Part shown: piece after piece, positions 7,162 to 13,597 of the stretch
How positions within the stretch are numbered: position 1 is the stretch's first letter
Layout: each line of letters begins with the position of its first letter
DNA from: JOPF133 sp052144935
GTDB lineage: Bacteria > Acidobacteriota > Terriglobia > Bryobacterales > Bryobacteraceae
Direction: 5' to 3'
Assembly (NCBI GenBank): GCA_052144935.1
Contig: JBKQPR010000247.1
Coordinates: 1 to 22,796, forward strand
Length of the DNA stretch: 22,796 nucleotides
Notes under the pieces: model-generated
Told to the model about the DNA's origin: nothing
Seen by the model: the letters and a program-made list of their open reading frames with translations, nothing else
Database searches by the model: none
Program-made: the position numbers and the translations under genes

Positions 7162-7869
7162 ATGCCGCTTGCGCCTGGCAGCCGTCTGGGTCCCTATGAA
7201 ATCGTTGCGCAGATCGGCGCTGGCGGAATGGGCGAAGTCTACCGCGCCCGCGACACGCGCCTGAACCGGGCCGTGGCGATCAAGATTCTTCCGCCGGCCT
7301 TCGCCGAAGATGCCGACCGTTTGCGTCGCTTCGAGCAGGAGGCCCAGGCAGCCGGCAGCCTGAACCACCCCAATATCGTCGCCATCTACGACCTCGGCCG
7401 GCATGAGGGCGCGGTCTACGTGGTGAGCGAGTTGCTGGAAGGCGAGACGCTGCGCGCCAAGCTCGCCGGTGGGGCGCTGCCCATTCGCAAAGCGGTCGAG
7501 TACGCGGCGCAGTGTGCGCGCGGCCTCGCCGCCGCCCACGCCAAAGGGATCACCCATCGCGACATCAAGCCCGAGAACCTGTTCGTCACCAGCGAAGGCT
7601 TCGTCAAAATTCTGGATTTCGGCCTCGCTAAGATGGCAGCTCCCAGCGCCGGCGACAAGACCAGCGCGCCCACCGCGGCGCTGGAGACTGATCCGGGCGT
7701 AGTGATGCCGGAAAGTCTCGCAACATGTCCGGCGGCGCACCTTCAGCGTCGCGGCCTTGCAGAATGGCATCTCACTGCCGGCGTTGCGGCGGCTACTGGG
7801 GCACGAGCACCTTTGAAACCATGGCCTACTATCCATTGCAATTCAGTTCGAACACCCCCAAGCGCGTGA
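7162..7869 (+). pseudogene. Ser/Thr protein kinase truncated in the activation segment
   Basis: Residues 1-182 are a Hanks-type kinase N-lobe and catalytic loop: glycine loop IGAGGMGEVY (19-28), AIK lysine K41, HRDIKPEN (132-139) and DFGLAK (152-157). Intact Solibacter-type kinases continue after DPGVVM with GTVGYMSPEQ, the C-lobe, a membrane segment and a long sensor region. Here the match stops at M182 (7705-7707), and the remaining ~53 residues are an out-of-frame reading of a recombinase fragment. Without the APE/SPE segment and C-lobe it cannot form a full kinase. It is divergent from the sigma/anti-sigma pair, a common arrangement for signalling genes. A rearrangement or insertion at about 7707 created the truncation. 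Confidence 0.88.
7706..7840 (+). pseudogene. tyrosine recombinase/integrase C-terminal fragment
   Basis: In the frame beginning at 7706 the sequence reads QHVRRRTFSVAALQNGISL, then PALRRLLGHEHL, then TGA at 7814-7816. This is the second catalytic box (H-x-x-R) and the LGH motif of phage-type integrases. A one-base frameshift at the stop gives ETMAYY, matching the usual ETTMAYY that follows LGHEHL and precedes the catalytic tyrosine region. Only about 40 residues survive. The fragment abuts the point where the kinase is cut, so it probably marks the edge of a decayed mobile element. Confidence 0.75.
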
Positions 7870-8429
7870 GGGACCATATCGAGCGATATTGGCTGGGTGC
7901 CTGGCTTCAAGAAGCTCACTGGCTGCTCCTGCACAGAGAAACAGAACCAGGCGTTTTTCTCATGCCTTTCACGTTCGTGACCGCGCTTCTTTTGCTGGAA
8001 ATGATAGGAGGGATTTCCAAAGTGTACTACGGCCATTCGAGCCAAGAACCCGGAGAGCGATTCAAGGCATTGCTGAAGAACTACTATCCGTGGGATTTGG
8101 AGCCGGCCGCCGGTGCGGACGCTACCAGCGGTCCGCGCTTGCTCTATGAGGCTTTCCGAAATCCGTTTGCCCATACGCTTGGCGTTCCGGACCAGACGAT
8201 AGGCGGCACCGGCCTATGTGCGTATTCCTTTTCGGAAGCTGACCTTGAGGCACTTGAACGGTCCGCTACGAGACCGCTTTTCGCGGAAAAAACGCTCGGT
8301 ATTTATCCTGACGGAAGGCTAAGCCTGCATATCCCGGGTCTGTATTGGGGCCTTCGCAAAATGATCTGCCGCCTCACCGATGACGCAGCCATGATGACAA
8401 GAGTCGTGGAAGGGCTTGACAATTTCTGA
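7821..8429 (+). CDS. hypothetical protein with a possible HEPN motif
   Basis: The product has 202 residues from ATG 7821. Its start codon and first residues (MAYY) coincide with the end of the integrase fragment, so the true start could be further in, for example GTG 7866. The protein is mostly helical, with LLLLEMIGGISKVYYG and ERFKALLKNYYPW followed by LLYEAFRNPFAH. RNPFAH fits the RNxxxH catalytic motif of HEPN nucleases, and a toxin-antitoxin pair follows 20 bp downstream. The rest of the sequence is not assigned to any family. A nuclease role is inference from one motif plus context. No damage is seen inside the frame. Confidence 0.6.
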   Translation: MAYYPLQFSSNTPKRVRDHIERYWLGAWLQEAHWLLLHRETEPGVFLMPFTFVTALLLLEMIGGISKVYYGHSSQEPGERFKALLKNYYPWDLEPAAGADATSGPRLLYEAFRNPFAHTLGVPDQTIGGTGLCAYSFSEADLEALERSATRPLFAEKTLGIYPDGRLSLHIPGLYWGLRKMICRLTDDAAMMTRVVEGLDNF

Positions 8430-8443
8430 CAGTCAGATAGTCT
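8416..8443 (+). promoter_or_regulatory. promoter and palindromic operator before the AbrB-type antitoxin
   Basis: A perfect -35 TTGACA is at 8416-8421, and a weak -10 (TAGTCT, 8438-8443) follows at 16 bp. Between them is a perfect palindrome, TCTGAC-A-GTCAGA (8425-8437), with a further TCTGA at 8441-8445. It also covers the stop of the upstream gene. Its position suits autorepression by the AbrB-like product. AAGG precedes ATG 8450. Confidence 0.45.
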
Positions 8444-8449
8444 GAAGGC

Positions 8450-8737
8450 ATGAGCACGAAGTCCCCAACATCGGTACGGGAAAGAATCGGGCGCGTCGGA
8501 CAGCGCCGCCAGGTCGTCATCCCCCGCGAGATTTTCGAAAAGCTCCACATGCGCGAGGGTGACTTTGTGGCGTTCTCCCAAAAAGATAATGGAGTACTCC
8601 TGAAACCCAAACGTCTGGTCGACCCTGACCACGTGCTCACGCCTGAAGAAGCAAAAATCGTGCGCCGCGGCGAAGCGCAGCTCAAGCGCGGACAGTCGAA
8701 GCCCTGGCAAGCCGTAAAGCCCGCGTTGGCGCGCTGA
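8450..8737 (+). CDS. AbrB/SpoVT (MazE-like) antitoxin
   Basis: The product has 95 residues. A SpoVT-AbrB swapped-hairpin DNA-binding domain spans about residues 12-58: GRVGQRRQVVIPREIFEKL, then EGDFVAFSQKDNGVLLKPK. The C-terminal part (LTPEEAKIVRRGEAQLKRGQ) is the usual toxin-binding tail of antitoxins paired with RelE/ParE-fold toxins. A matching toxin frame overlaps its 3' end. Such antitoxins neutralise the toxin and repress the operon, consistent with the palindrome just upstream. The gene itself looks intact. Confidence 0.85.
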   Translation: MSTKSPTSVRERIGRVGQRRQVVIPREIFEKLHMREGDFVAFSQKDNGVLLKPKRLVDPDHVLTPEEAKIVRRGEAQLKRGQSKPWQAVKPALAR

Positions 8738-8992
8738 ACTCTCCAAAGAAGCCCAAGAGCAGATCGCACAGTTCCCGCAGAAGGTGCAGGACCGGATCGG
8801 CCCCGCGATTGACGACTTCGAGGGAAAGGATGACTCCCAGTGGAGCAACATCAAGGCCTTGCAGGGGCCTGAGTGGAAAGGACGGTTTCGGAAACGCGTC
8901 GGCTCGTGCCGGATCATTTTCCGGAAGTTTCCTGACCGCGGCACCGTGGAAATCTCGGCTGTCCTCCTAAAATCCAAGCCACCTATCGGTAG
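8718..8992 (+). pseudogene. RelE/ParE-type toxin with lost start and late frameshift
   Basis: The frame opens after TAA 8715-8717 and reads RWRAELSKEAQEQIAQFPQK, then KALQGPEWKGRFRKRVGS, then RIIFRKFPDRGTVEISAVLL. This is the compact RelE/ParE fold of toxins that inhibit translation or gyrase. Two defects are visible. No ATG, GTG or TTG precedes the conserved ELSKEAQ; the first start is GTG 8784, which would drop about 22 conserved residues. Near the 3' end the usual SK(D/A)TYR-stop is recovered only if one base is added around 8978-8980: ACC TAT CGG TAG at 8981-8992 is out of frame by one. As it stands the frame runs on to 9116. Probably an inactive toxin beside an intact antitoxin. Confidence 0.7.
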
Positions 8993-9026
8993 GCTTCCCA
9001 TGTTGAAATCAGTCGTTTGCCTCATT

Positions 9027-9046
9027 ATTCTCAGAATTCTGAGAAT
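9027..9046. repeat. perfect 20-bp palindrome
   Basis: The 20 bases centred on GAATTC are identical to their own reverse complement (ATTCTCAGAA and its mirror TTCTGAGAAT). It lies 35 bp after the ancestral toxin stop. Downstream, 9047-9272 holds a TATAAT (9105-9120 area) and a CACATGGT/ACCATTGTG inverted repeat near 9155-9175, but no convincing gene. Confidence 0.7.
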
Positions 9047-9272
9047 GCCGGGCGCAGCCCATCGTCCCTCGATTGGAGGTCGTACAGCGGCTGCATCGCT
9101 TCACGAGGCTGTATAATTGAGATGGCAGTGCTCGGCTGTTTCCAAGCCGCGTCACATGGTGAAAACCATTGTGTGTGCCTCACTCTTTTGTGGAGATTTG
9201 TCTATTATACAGGCACGCGAAGGGCGGAACCGATTCATCGGGGAGGCGCGGGGAAGAGCAGGTCACTGACGC

Positions 9273-9941
9273 CTACCGCACGAGTGTCCGGAGCAGGGCG
9301 CTAACCCCATTCCACAGAATCTGGACTCCGATGCAGACCAGAATGAACGACGACAGGCGGATGATGACGTTCATGGCCGAGTCGCCCAGCGTGCGCCCGA
9401 TCCGCTCGGCGAACCGGTAGCTCAAGTAGATGGACACGGCAATCAGAACCGAGCCGAGCACCATGCCGGCGATCAGCGGCCAGCGCCACTGGGAGCCTTC
9501 CGGCCGGTTGGCGCCGACCGCAATCGCCACCGAGATGGAGCCGGGCCCCACGGTCAGGGGCAGCGTCAATGGATAGAACGCCTGGCGGGCATAGTCGGCT
9601 TCGTGGCACTCCCGTCCGCCCTTTTCACCGGTCACGTCGTCATCCGGCCGGCGCAGGAGGGACCAGCCGGTGGAAATCACCACCAGCCCTCCGCCCACCT
9701 GCACCACGGGCAGCGAGATGCCGAAAAAGGCCAGGATATAGGTGCCGATGAAGATCGAGGCCAGGATCAGCACCAGGCCGTTCAGGGCGATCATCCGGGC
9801 CAGCGCGGTCCGCCCGCTGCCGGACAGGCCGCGCGTCAACGACAGGAAGATGGGAGTATTGCCGATCGGGTTGACGATCGGAAACAGCGCCCCGACCACC
9901 AGAAGAGTGTTCTTTACGAGATCGCTCAGCGCGTCCGGCAT
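9273..9941 (-). CDS. MarC-family integral membrane protein
   Basis: The product has 222 residues and about six hydrophobic segments, for example LLVVGALFPIVNPIGNTPIF, LVLILASIFIGTYILAFFG and VLGSVLIAVSIYLSY. The family segments FPIVNPIGNTPIFL, GGGLVVISTGWSLL and PLTLPLTVGPGSISVAI fit MarC/NAAT inner-membrane proteins. The family's transport role is poorly defined, and the old link to multiple antibiotic resistance has been questioned. Two adjacent ATGs (9944 and 9941) are possible. TACAGT on the minus strand lies 8 bases before the second, which suggests a leaderless message starting there. The longer frame upstream to 10226 overlaps the zinc-ribbon gene and is not coding. Confidence 0.9.
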   Translation of the reverse strand: MPDALSDLVKNTLLVVGALFPIVNPIGNTPIFLSLTRGLSGSGRTALARMIALNGLVLILASIFIGTYILAFFGISLPVVQVGGGLVVISTGWSLLRRPDDDVTGEKGGRECHEADYARQAFYPLTLPLTVGPGSISVAIAVGANRPEGSQWRWPLIAGMVLGSVLIAVSIYLSYRFAERIGRTLGDSAMNVIIRLSSFILVCIGVQILWNGVSALLRTLVR

Positions 9942-9949
9942 CATGGCCC

Positions 9950-9955
9950 ACTGTA
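9950..9955 (-). promoter_or_regulatory. -10-like box close to the marC-like start
   Basis: TACAGT (minus strand) ends 5 bases before ATG 9944 and 8 bases before ATG 9941. No Shine-Dalgarno is evident. Confidence 0.35.
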
Positions 9956-10060
9956 CATGAATTGGCCGCGAAGGTACTACCCGGAAGCGGGGGGCAAGGC
10001 GAAAGGAAAGCCCGGCGGGTGGGGCCGCAACGGCGGGATAACCGTTGCCCCGGCTCGCGT

Positions 10061-10066
10061 TACACT
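10061..10066 (+). promoter_or_regulatory. -10-like box for a leaderless zinc-ribbon transcript
   Basis: TACACT lies seven bases before ATG 10074, and no ribosome binding site intervenes. Transcription would begin at about the start codon. Confidence 0.45.
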
Positions 10067-10073
10067 GTTTTCC

Positions 10074-10262
10074 ATGGAGTCGCAGTCCGTCCCGGCGCAT
10101 ATCCGCTGTCCGATTTGCGGACGGGCGGTGGCGCGCTACTCCCTTCAGCATGGGATTTGGGACGCTTTCCTCAAGCTTTTCGGACGCGTAGCGTTCCGCT
10201 GTATGAGCTGCCAGGCGCGCTTTCACGCGTCGCTCGAGCCGCCGCCATCCAAGGGCGGGTAG
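10074..10262 (+). CDS. small zinc-ribbon protein
   Basis: This 62-residue protein has two zinc knuckles: CPICG (C12, C15) and CMSC (C43, C46), separated by a helical stretch (HGIWDAFLKLFGRVAF). The second knuckle is followed by QARFH. The CPxCG...RCxxCxxRF layout is common among short uncharacterised Acidobacteriota proteins. A nucleic-acid or protein-binding role is plausible but unproven. The frame extends far upstream in the same register, but that part is antisense to the MarC-like gene. ATG 10074 is supported by a closely spaced -10-like box. It stops at TAG 10260-10262. Confidence 0.7.
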   Translation: MESQSVPAHIRCPICGRAVARYSLQHGIWDAFLKLFGRVAFRCMSCQARFHASLEPPPSKGG

Positions 10263-10301
10263 GGCGCCAATGAATCAGGTCCGATTGCCCCGCTGGGTGA
10301 G

Positions 10302-11081
10302 CTAATTAGGATGTGCGGTCATTCGCAATTCGACCTGGATGGCGCCATTCACTGGCGTTAGTTGGACATGGATATCGAACCTCGGTCCGGGCTTGCCGCC
10401 GAAGAAATGCCGGCCCTCTACCACCGCCGTTTTGTCCCGCGGGGTGAGCTTCGAGCTCCGCACCCAGACCGGATAATCGTGGGCATTCAGCAGATCCGCA
10501 TAGAATTCCTCGATGGCGTCACGGTCCTGCAGCGAGGTGAATTCCACCTTGAGAAATCGCAGCTTGAACTGGTCGACGCCCTTCTGGATTTCGGGAGCGG
10601 CGTCGGGCTCGCAGGTGGTCAGCCAATCGGGCCAGACCAGCGGCGGGGTGCCCGCTGGGCCCGGCACCCTGGGCTGCGGGTAAACCGGCCGATCGAATTT
10701 CGCCTGAGCCTGCAGGTGTTCGCTCTGACTGGCCCAGGCTGAGCAAGTGACCTGGACGGACGTTCGCGCTCCCAACCCCTGGATGACGATTTCCAGGGAG
10801 CACTCGGGCGCGGCCCCGCGAATGGTGGTGGTGAGCGCATTGGCGACCGGGTGAAAGGTCAGGCCGGCTCCGTCGAATAAGCCGTGGTAGTATTCGACCA
10901 CTTCCGCCAGCGACGCCTTGGCGAGATAACTCGACCATACGCGCGTAGCCTGGGTCCCGGTGCGCTCGCTGGCGCCGGGATAGGGCGTCATCCAGGAGGG
11001 CATGGCGGGCGTGTCACTGCCGGCCAGCGGACCGGCACAGGCAAGCAGAAGGATGGAAGGCAGAAGTTTCGGCACCCTCAC
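10302..11081 (-). CDS. secreted hypothetical protein, paralogue of the upstream gene
   Basis: The product has 259 residues from GTG 11081, chosen because AAAGGTGAG lies just upstream and a signal peptide follows at once (VPKLLPSILLLACAGPLAG). The mature part begins with MPSWMTPYPGA and shares a plan with the neighbour: a YPGA start, helix VVEYYHGLF, a two-cysteine beta hairpin (PECSLEI...VTCS), PPLVWPDWL, then FYADLLNAHDYPV. I recognise no named family. The start lies only 7 bp after the stop of the upstream paralogue, and the Shine-Dalgarno overlaps that stop, so the two are one operon. Its location is periplasmic or extracellular; function unknown. Confidence 0.78.
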   Translation of the reverse strand: MRVPKLLPSILLLACAGPLAGSDTPAMPSWMTPYPGASERTGTQATRVWSSYLAKASLAEVVEYYHGLFDGAGLTFHPVANALTTTIRGAAPECSLEIVIQGLGARTSVQVTCSAWASQSEHLQAQAKFDRPVYPQPRVPGPAGTPPLVWPDWLTTCEPDAAPEIQKGVDQFKLRFLKVEFTSLQDRDAIEEFYADLLNAHDYPVWVRSSKLTPRDKTAVVEGRHFFGGKPGPRFDIHVQLTPVNGAIQVELRMTAHPN

Positions 11082-11088
11082 AGCAGGC

Positions 11089-11931
11089 TCACCTTTTGGG
11101 CGCCTTGTAGGCATAGGTGGTGAATGTCAAATTGACGGTGATGGGCTGGTTGAGTTGGGAACGGGTGAAGCGCACCTTGATCTCCGACCAAGGGCCGGGG
11201 AAACCGTTGGGATAGTTAATGCCTTCCACGTCGCCGTAAGCGTTCTGCTGGATGCCCGTCTGGGTGTGGCCGGACATTAATTGACCGGTATGAACCGGAT
11301 ACTCGTGGGCGGTCAACAGATCCTTATAAAAGGCGAAGATCGACGTCATGGGCGCGGACGTGACATACCTGCCGTGCATGAACTGGTTCCCCGCCTTGTC
11401 GACGCCCGCCTGAGGGGACAGCCTGGCGCCCTGGACATGCACCAGCCATTCCGGCCAGACCAGTGGTGGGGCATCCGCATCCTCGCGCTGCTTATGGATC
11501 CCCAGCTCAGCCACGAGCTGATGGTGGCGATCGATGGCCGATGCGGCCGGTGTGAGCGCGCGGTAACCATCGGTGGACTGGCTCTTCGCCGCGCAACCGA
11601 CCCGCACGGATGTGCCGGCGGGGCGCCCTATGGGCCCTGCCCGGATCGAGATCAGCAGGTCGCACTCGGCGGCGACGCCGCGAAACGTGACGCCGATGCC
11701 ATCCGAGTTGGGCTGGAACGCCAGGTTCTGGGTCTCAAACAGCTTGCGATAGTGCTCGGTGACCAAGTCGGGAGCGGCGTCGGTGGTGTAGGTGGCTTCG
11801 ATGAGAGCCGGGAAAGTCTTCAGCGTAGCCGTGGCGCCGGGATAGTTCGACAGCCAGGATGGCATGGTGGGCTGGCCGAAGAGCGCCTGGGAGAAGCTCA
11901 GGCACACAGCGGCAGAGATCGGGAGTTTCAT
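11089..11931 (-). CDS. secreted hypothetical protein, first of a paralogous pair
   Basis: The product has 280 residues from ATG 11931, with a clear signal peptide (MKLPISAAVCLSFSQALFGQ). The mature region starts MPSWLSNYPGA and contains EHYRKLFETQNLAFQPN, AECDLLISI...VRVGCA, PPLVWPEWL and FYKDLLTAHEYPV, each mirrored in the downstream gene. The conserved YPGA start, plus a segment shaped like proteins that compare a molecule's two states over time, gives no firm function. The frame continues upstream to 12063 through repeat DNA, but the signal peptide fixes the start. It probably arose by tandem duplication. Confidence 0.8.
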   Translation of the reverse strand: MKLPISAAVCLSFSQALFGQPTMPSWLSNYPGATATLKTFPALIEATYTTDAAPDLVTEHYRKLFETQNLAFQPNSDGIGVTFRGVAAECDLLISIRAGPIGRPAGTSVRVGCAAKSQSTDGYRALTPAASAIDRHHQLVAELGIHKQREDADAPPLVWPEWLVHVQGARLSPQAGVDKAGNQFMHGRYVTSAPMTSIFAFYKDLLTAHEYPVHTGQLMSGHTQTGIQQNAYGDVEGINYPNGFPGPWSEIKVRFTRSQLNQPITVNLTFTTYAYKAPKR

Positions 11932-12017
11932 CCTACAGCGATGTTGGCAGTGTGTGGGTGTCGGATTCAATATGCCGGTGGATAACAGAGATGGATGCTG
12001 ATGGGTAACCCAAGCAT

Positions 12018-12118
12018 TCACCGCGGAGACACGGAGAAAGCGGAGGAAGCGCGGAGAAAACAATTCTCTTCTTGCCCTTCTCCGCGCTTCCTCCGCTTTC
12101 TCCGTGTCTCCGCGGTGA
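12018..12118. repeat. perfect 41-bp inverted repeat with 19-nt loop
   Basis: Arm 1 (12018-12058) is the exact reverse complement of arm 2 (12078-12118). It begins TCACCGCGGAGACACGGAG. The 19-nt loop (12059-12077) is pyrimidine-rich. Transcribed from either strand it would fold into an extremely stable hairpin. It sits between the divergent secreted-protein operon and hemW and shares words with the repeats near 5540-5709 and 6157-6194. The rest of 11932-12201 holds no gene I can support. Confidence 0.9.
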
Positions 12119-12201
12119 GAAAGTGCCCGCGCCCTTAAGCCAAACTCTCACCGTGCCGCTCATTCACGCCTGTTACCGCGCACGCCCATAGGCGGGCCCG
12201 C

Positions 12202-12207
12202 TACAAT
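12202..12207 (+). promoter_or_regulatory. -10-like box immediately before hemW
   Basis: TACAAT, a five-of-six match to the consensus, ends seven bases before GTG 12215. This predicts a leaderless or near-leaderless message for the hemW operon. A short GAGAG is the only Shine-Dalgarno-like text. Confidence 0.5.
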
Positions 12208-12214
12208 CGAGAGA

Positions 12215-13597
12215 GTGCCCGGAGTCTATTTGTCATATCCCTTCTGCGCCCAGAAGTGCACCTACTGCAACTTCGCGTCGGGCGTGTTCCCGCAGGAGCG
12301 GGAAGGGCGCTACCTGGCGGCGCTGGAGCGGGAAATCCGTGGCCACCGGTGGGAATGGCGGCCTGAAACGGTTTACCTGGGCGGCGGGACCCCTTCCAAC
12401 CTTGCTCCGGAAGCGCTGCGGGCGCTGCTGGAGGCCATTCCGGGCCGGCCCTGGCTGGAGGCCACCATGGAGGCCGCGCCGGGGTCCATCACGGCGGAAA
12501 AGGCGCGTGCCTGGGCGAGCCTGGGAATCGGGCGGGTCAGCCTGGGCGTGCAGTCGTTTGTGGAAGCCGAAATTCGCCGCACCGGGCGCAAGCATACGGC
12601 CGAAACGGTGGTCCGGGAAATGCAGATCCTCAGCCAACAGGGAATCGTGAACTGCAACCTCGACCTGATCGCCGGCCTGCCCGGCCAGACGGCCCGCACG
12701 TGGCGCGAATCGCTGGACTGGATCGAGCGCCTGGAGCCAGCCCACGTGTCGGTCTACATGCTGGAGGTGGATGAAGACAGCCGGCTCGGCAAGGAAATCC
12801 TGCGGGGCGGCAGCCGCTACGGCGCCGCCGAGATTCCCACCGACGACCGGATCGCCGATTTCTACGAAGAGGCCGTGGAGCGGCTGGCTGGGCTCGGGAT
12901 TCGGCGCTACGAGATCTCCAACTTCGCGCGGCCGGGTTTCGAATCGCGCCACAATTTGAAATATTGGAAGCTGCAGCCGTATGTGGGTTTCGGCGCGGAC
13001 GCTCATTCGTTCGATGGCCGCGTGCGCCGGCAGAACCCGGAGACGGTGGAGGAGTATTTGAGCGGCGATCGCCCCCTGAGGAGCGGTTGGCAGGCGGGGC
13101 GCCCTCCGGGCCCGCCTGCGCCACCTGCCCTGCAGGTGCCTCGGCAGCAAGGTGGGACAGGCGCTTCCGCCTGTCAACCGGCTCCTTTACACCTTCTTGC
13201 CGGGAGCCTTCTGGACCCGCCTGCCCCACCTGCACTGCAGGTCCTTCGGCAGCAAAGTGGGTCAGGCGGCGCGCCCTCCGGGCCCGCCTGTCAACCGGTT
13301 CCTTCACACCTTTCAGCCTTGAGCCCTCTCAGCCCGGCCCCGAAAGCCGGTCCCGACCGTCAGGAAGCGGCGGGCGCCGCCCTTCCGGAGCCAGCCGACC
13401 CCGGCGAGCGCTTCTATGTGGGCCTGCGGCTGATGGAAGGCATCCGCCCGACGGCCGAGGATTGGGCGCGCTTCGACGGGCCGATCCGCAGGTTTGTGGA
13501 GGCCGGCCTGCTGGAAAGCACCGCGGGCGCGCTGCGGCTTACGGGGCGCGGCGTGCTGCTCTCGAACGAGGTGTTTCAGGAGTTTCTCACGGTATGA
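12215..13597 (+). CDS. hemW: HemW-type radical SAM protein with a repeat-built insertion
   Basis: This is a radical-SAM protein of the HemN/HemW family. HemW proteins bind heme and are thought to deliver it to target enzymes, rather than oxidise coproporphyrinogen. The iron-sulphur motif is C11-x3-C15-x2-C18, followed by N-F (CAQKCTYCNF), the HemW pattern rather than HemN's CxxxCxxCxC. YLGGGTPS (about 50-57), GVQSF, DLIAGLPGQT and RHNLKYW follow in order. The product has 460 residues against about 370-400 usual. The excess is a Pro/Gln/Ala-rich block, residues ~288-388 (13080-13378), encoded by hairpin repeats. Family sequence then resumes with ERFYVGLRLMEGI. The start is GTG 12215 and the stop overlaps the next gene (ATGA). 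The body looks functional; the insertion may be a flexible loop. Confidence 0.9.
   Translation: MPGVYLSYPFCAQKCTYCNFASGVFPQEREGRYLAALEREIRGHRWEWRPETVYLGGGTPSNLAPEALRALLEAIPGRPWLEATMEAAPGSITAEKARAWASLGIGRVSLGVQSFVEAEIRRTGRKHTAETVVREMQILSQQGIVNCNLDLIAGLPGQTARTWRESLDWIERLEPAHVSVYMLEVDEDSRLGKEILRGGSRYGAAEIPTDDRIADFYEEAVERLAGLGIRRYEISNFARPGFESRHNLKYWKLQPYVGFGADAHSFDGRVRRQNPETVEEYLSGDRPLRSGWQAGRPPGPPAPPALQVPRQQGGTGASACQPAPLHLLAGSLLDPPAPPALQVLRQQSGSGGAPSGPACQPVPSHLSALSPLSPAPKAGPDRQEAAGAALPEPADPGERFYVGLRLMEGIRPTAEDWARFDGPIRRFVEAGLLESTAGALRLTGRGVLLSNEVFQEFLTV
13089..13312. repeat. duplicated REP-like hairpin array inside hemW
   Basis: Two related blocks, 13111-13195 and 13216-13312, share cccgcctg, ccacctg..ctgcaggt, ttcggcagcaa or tcggcagcaa, cgcctgtcaaccgg and ttcacacc or ttacacc. 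Hairpins visible are GGCAGGCGGG...CCCGCCTGC (13089-13119), GACAGGCG-cttc-CGCCTGTC (13156-13175, perfect 8-bp stem) and GTCAGGCGG...CCGCCTGTC (13261-13292). All lie in frame within hemW without introducing a stop. Confidence 0.8.
13354..13370 (+). repeat. second copy of the argG-tail repeat core
   Basis: CGACCGTCAGGAAGCGG matches the core at 3688-3704 in 16 of 17 positions. It lies at the end of the hemW insertion, just before the conserved C-terminal part resumes. Confidence 0.6.

Noticed and set aside
7060..7836. N-terminal extension of the ECF sigma factor
   Set aside because: It is antisense to the kinase coding sequence, and ECF factors of this type are about 200 residues.
9017..9304. 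95-codon plus-strand frame between the toxin remnant and the MarC-like gene
   Set aside because: It has no recognisable motif and its start lies next to the palindrome; composition does not resemble neighbouring genes.
13089..13312. CRISPR array
   Set aside because: There are only two diverged blocks, inside a coding frame, with internal hairpins and no regular spacers.
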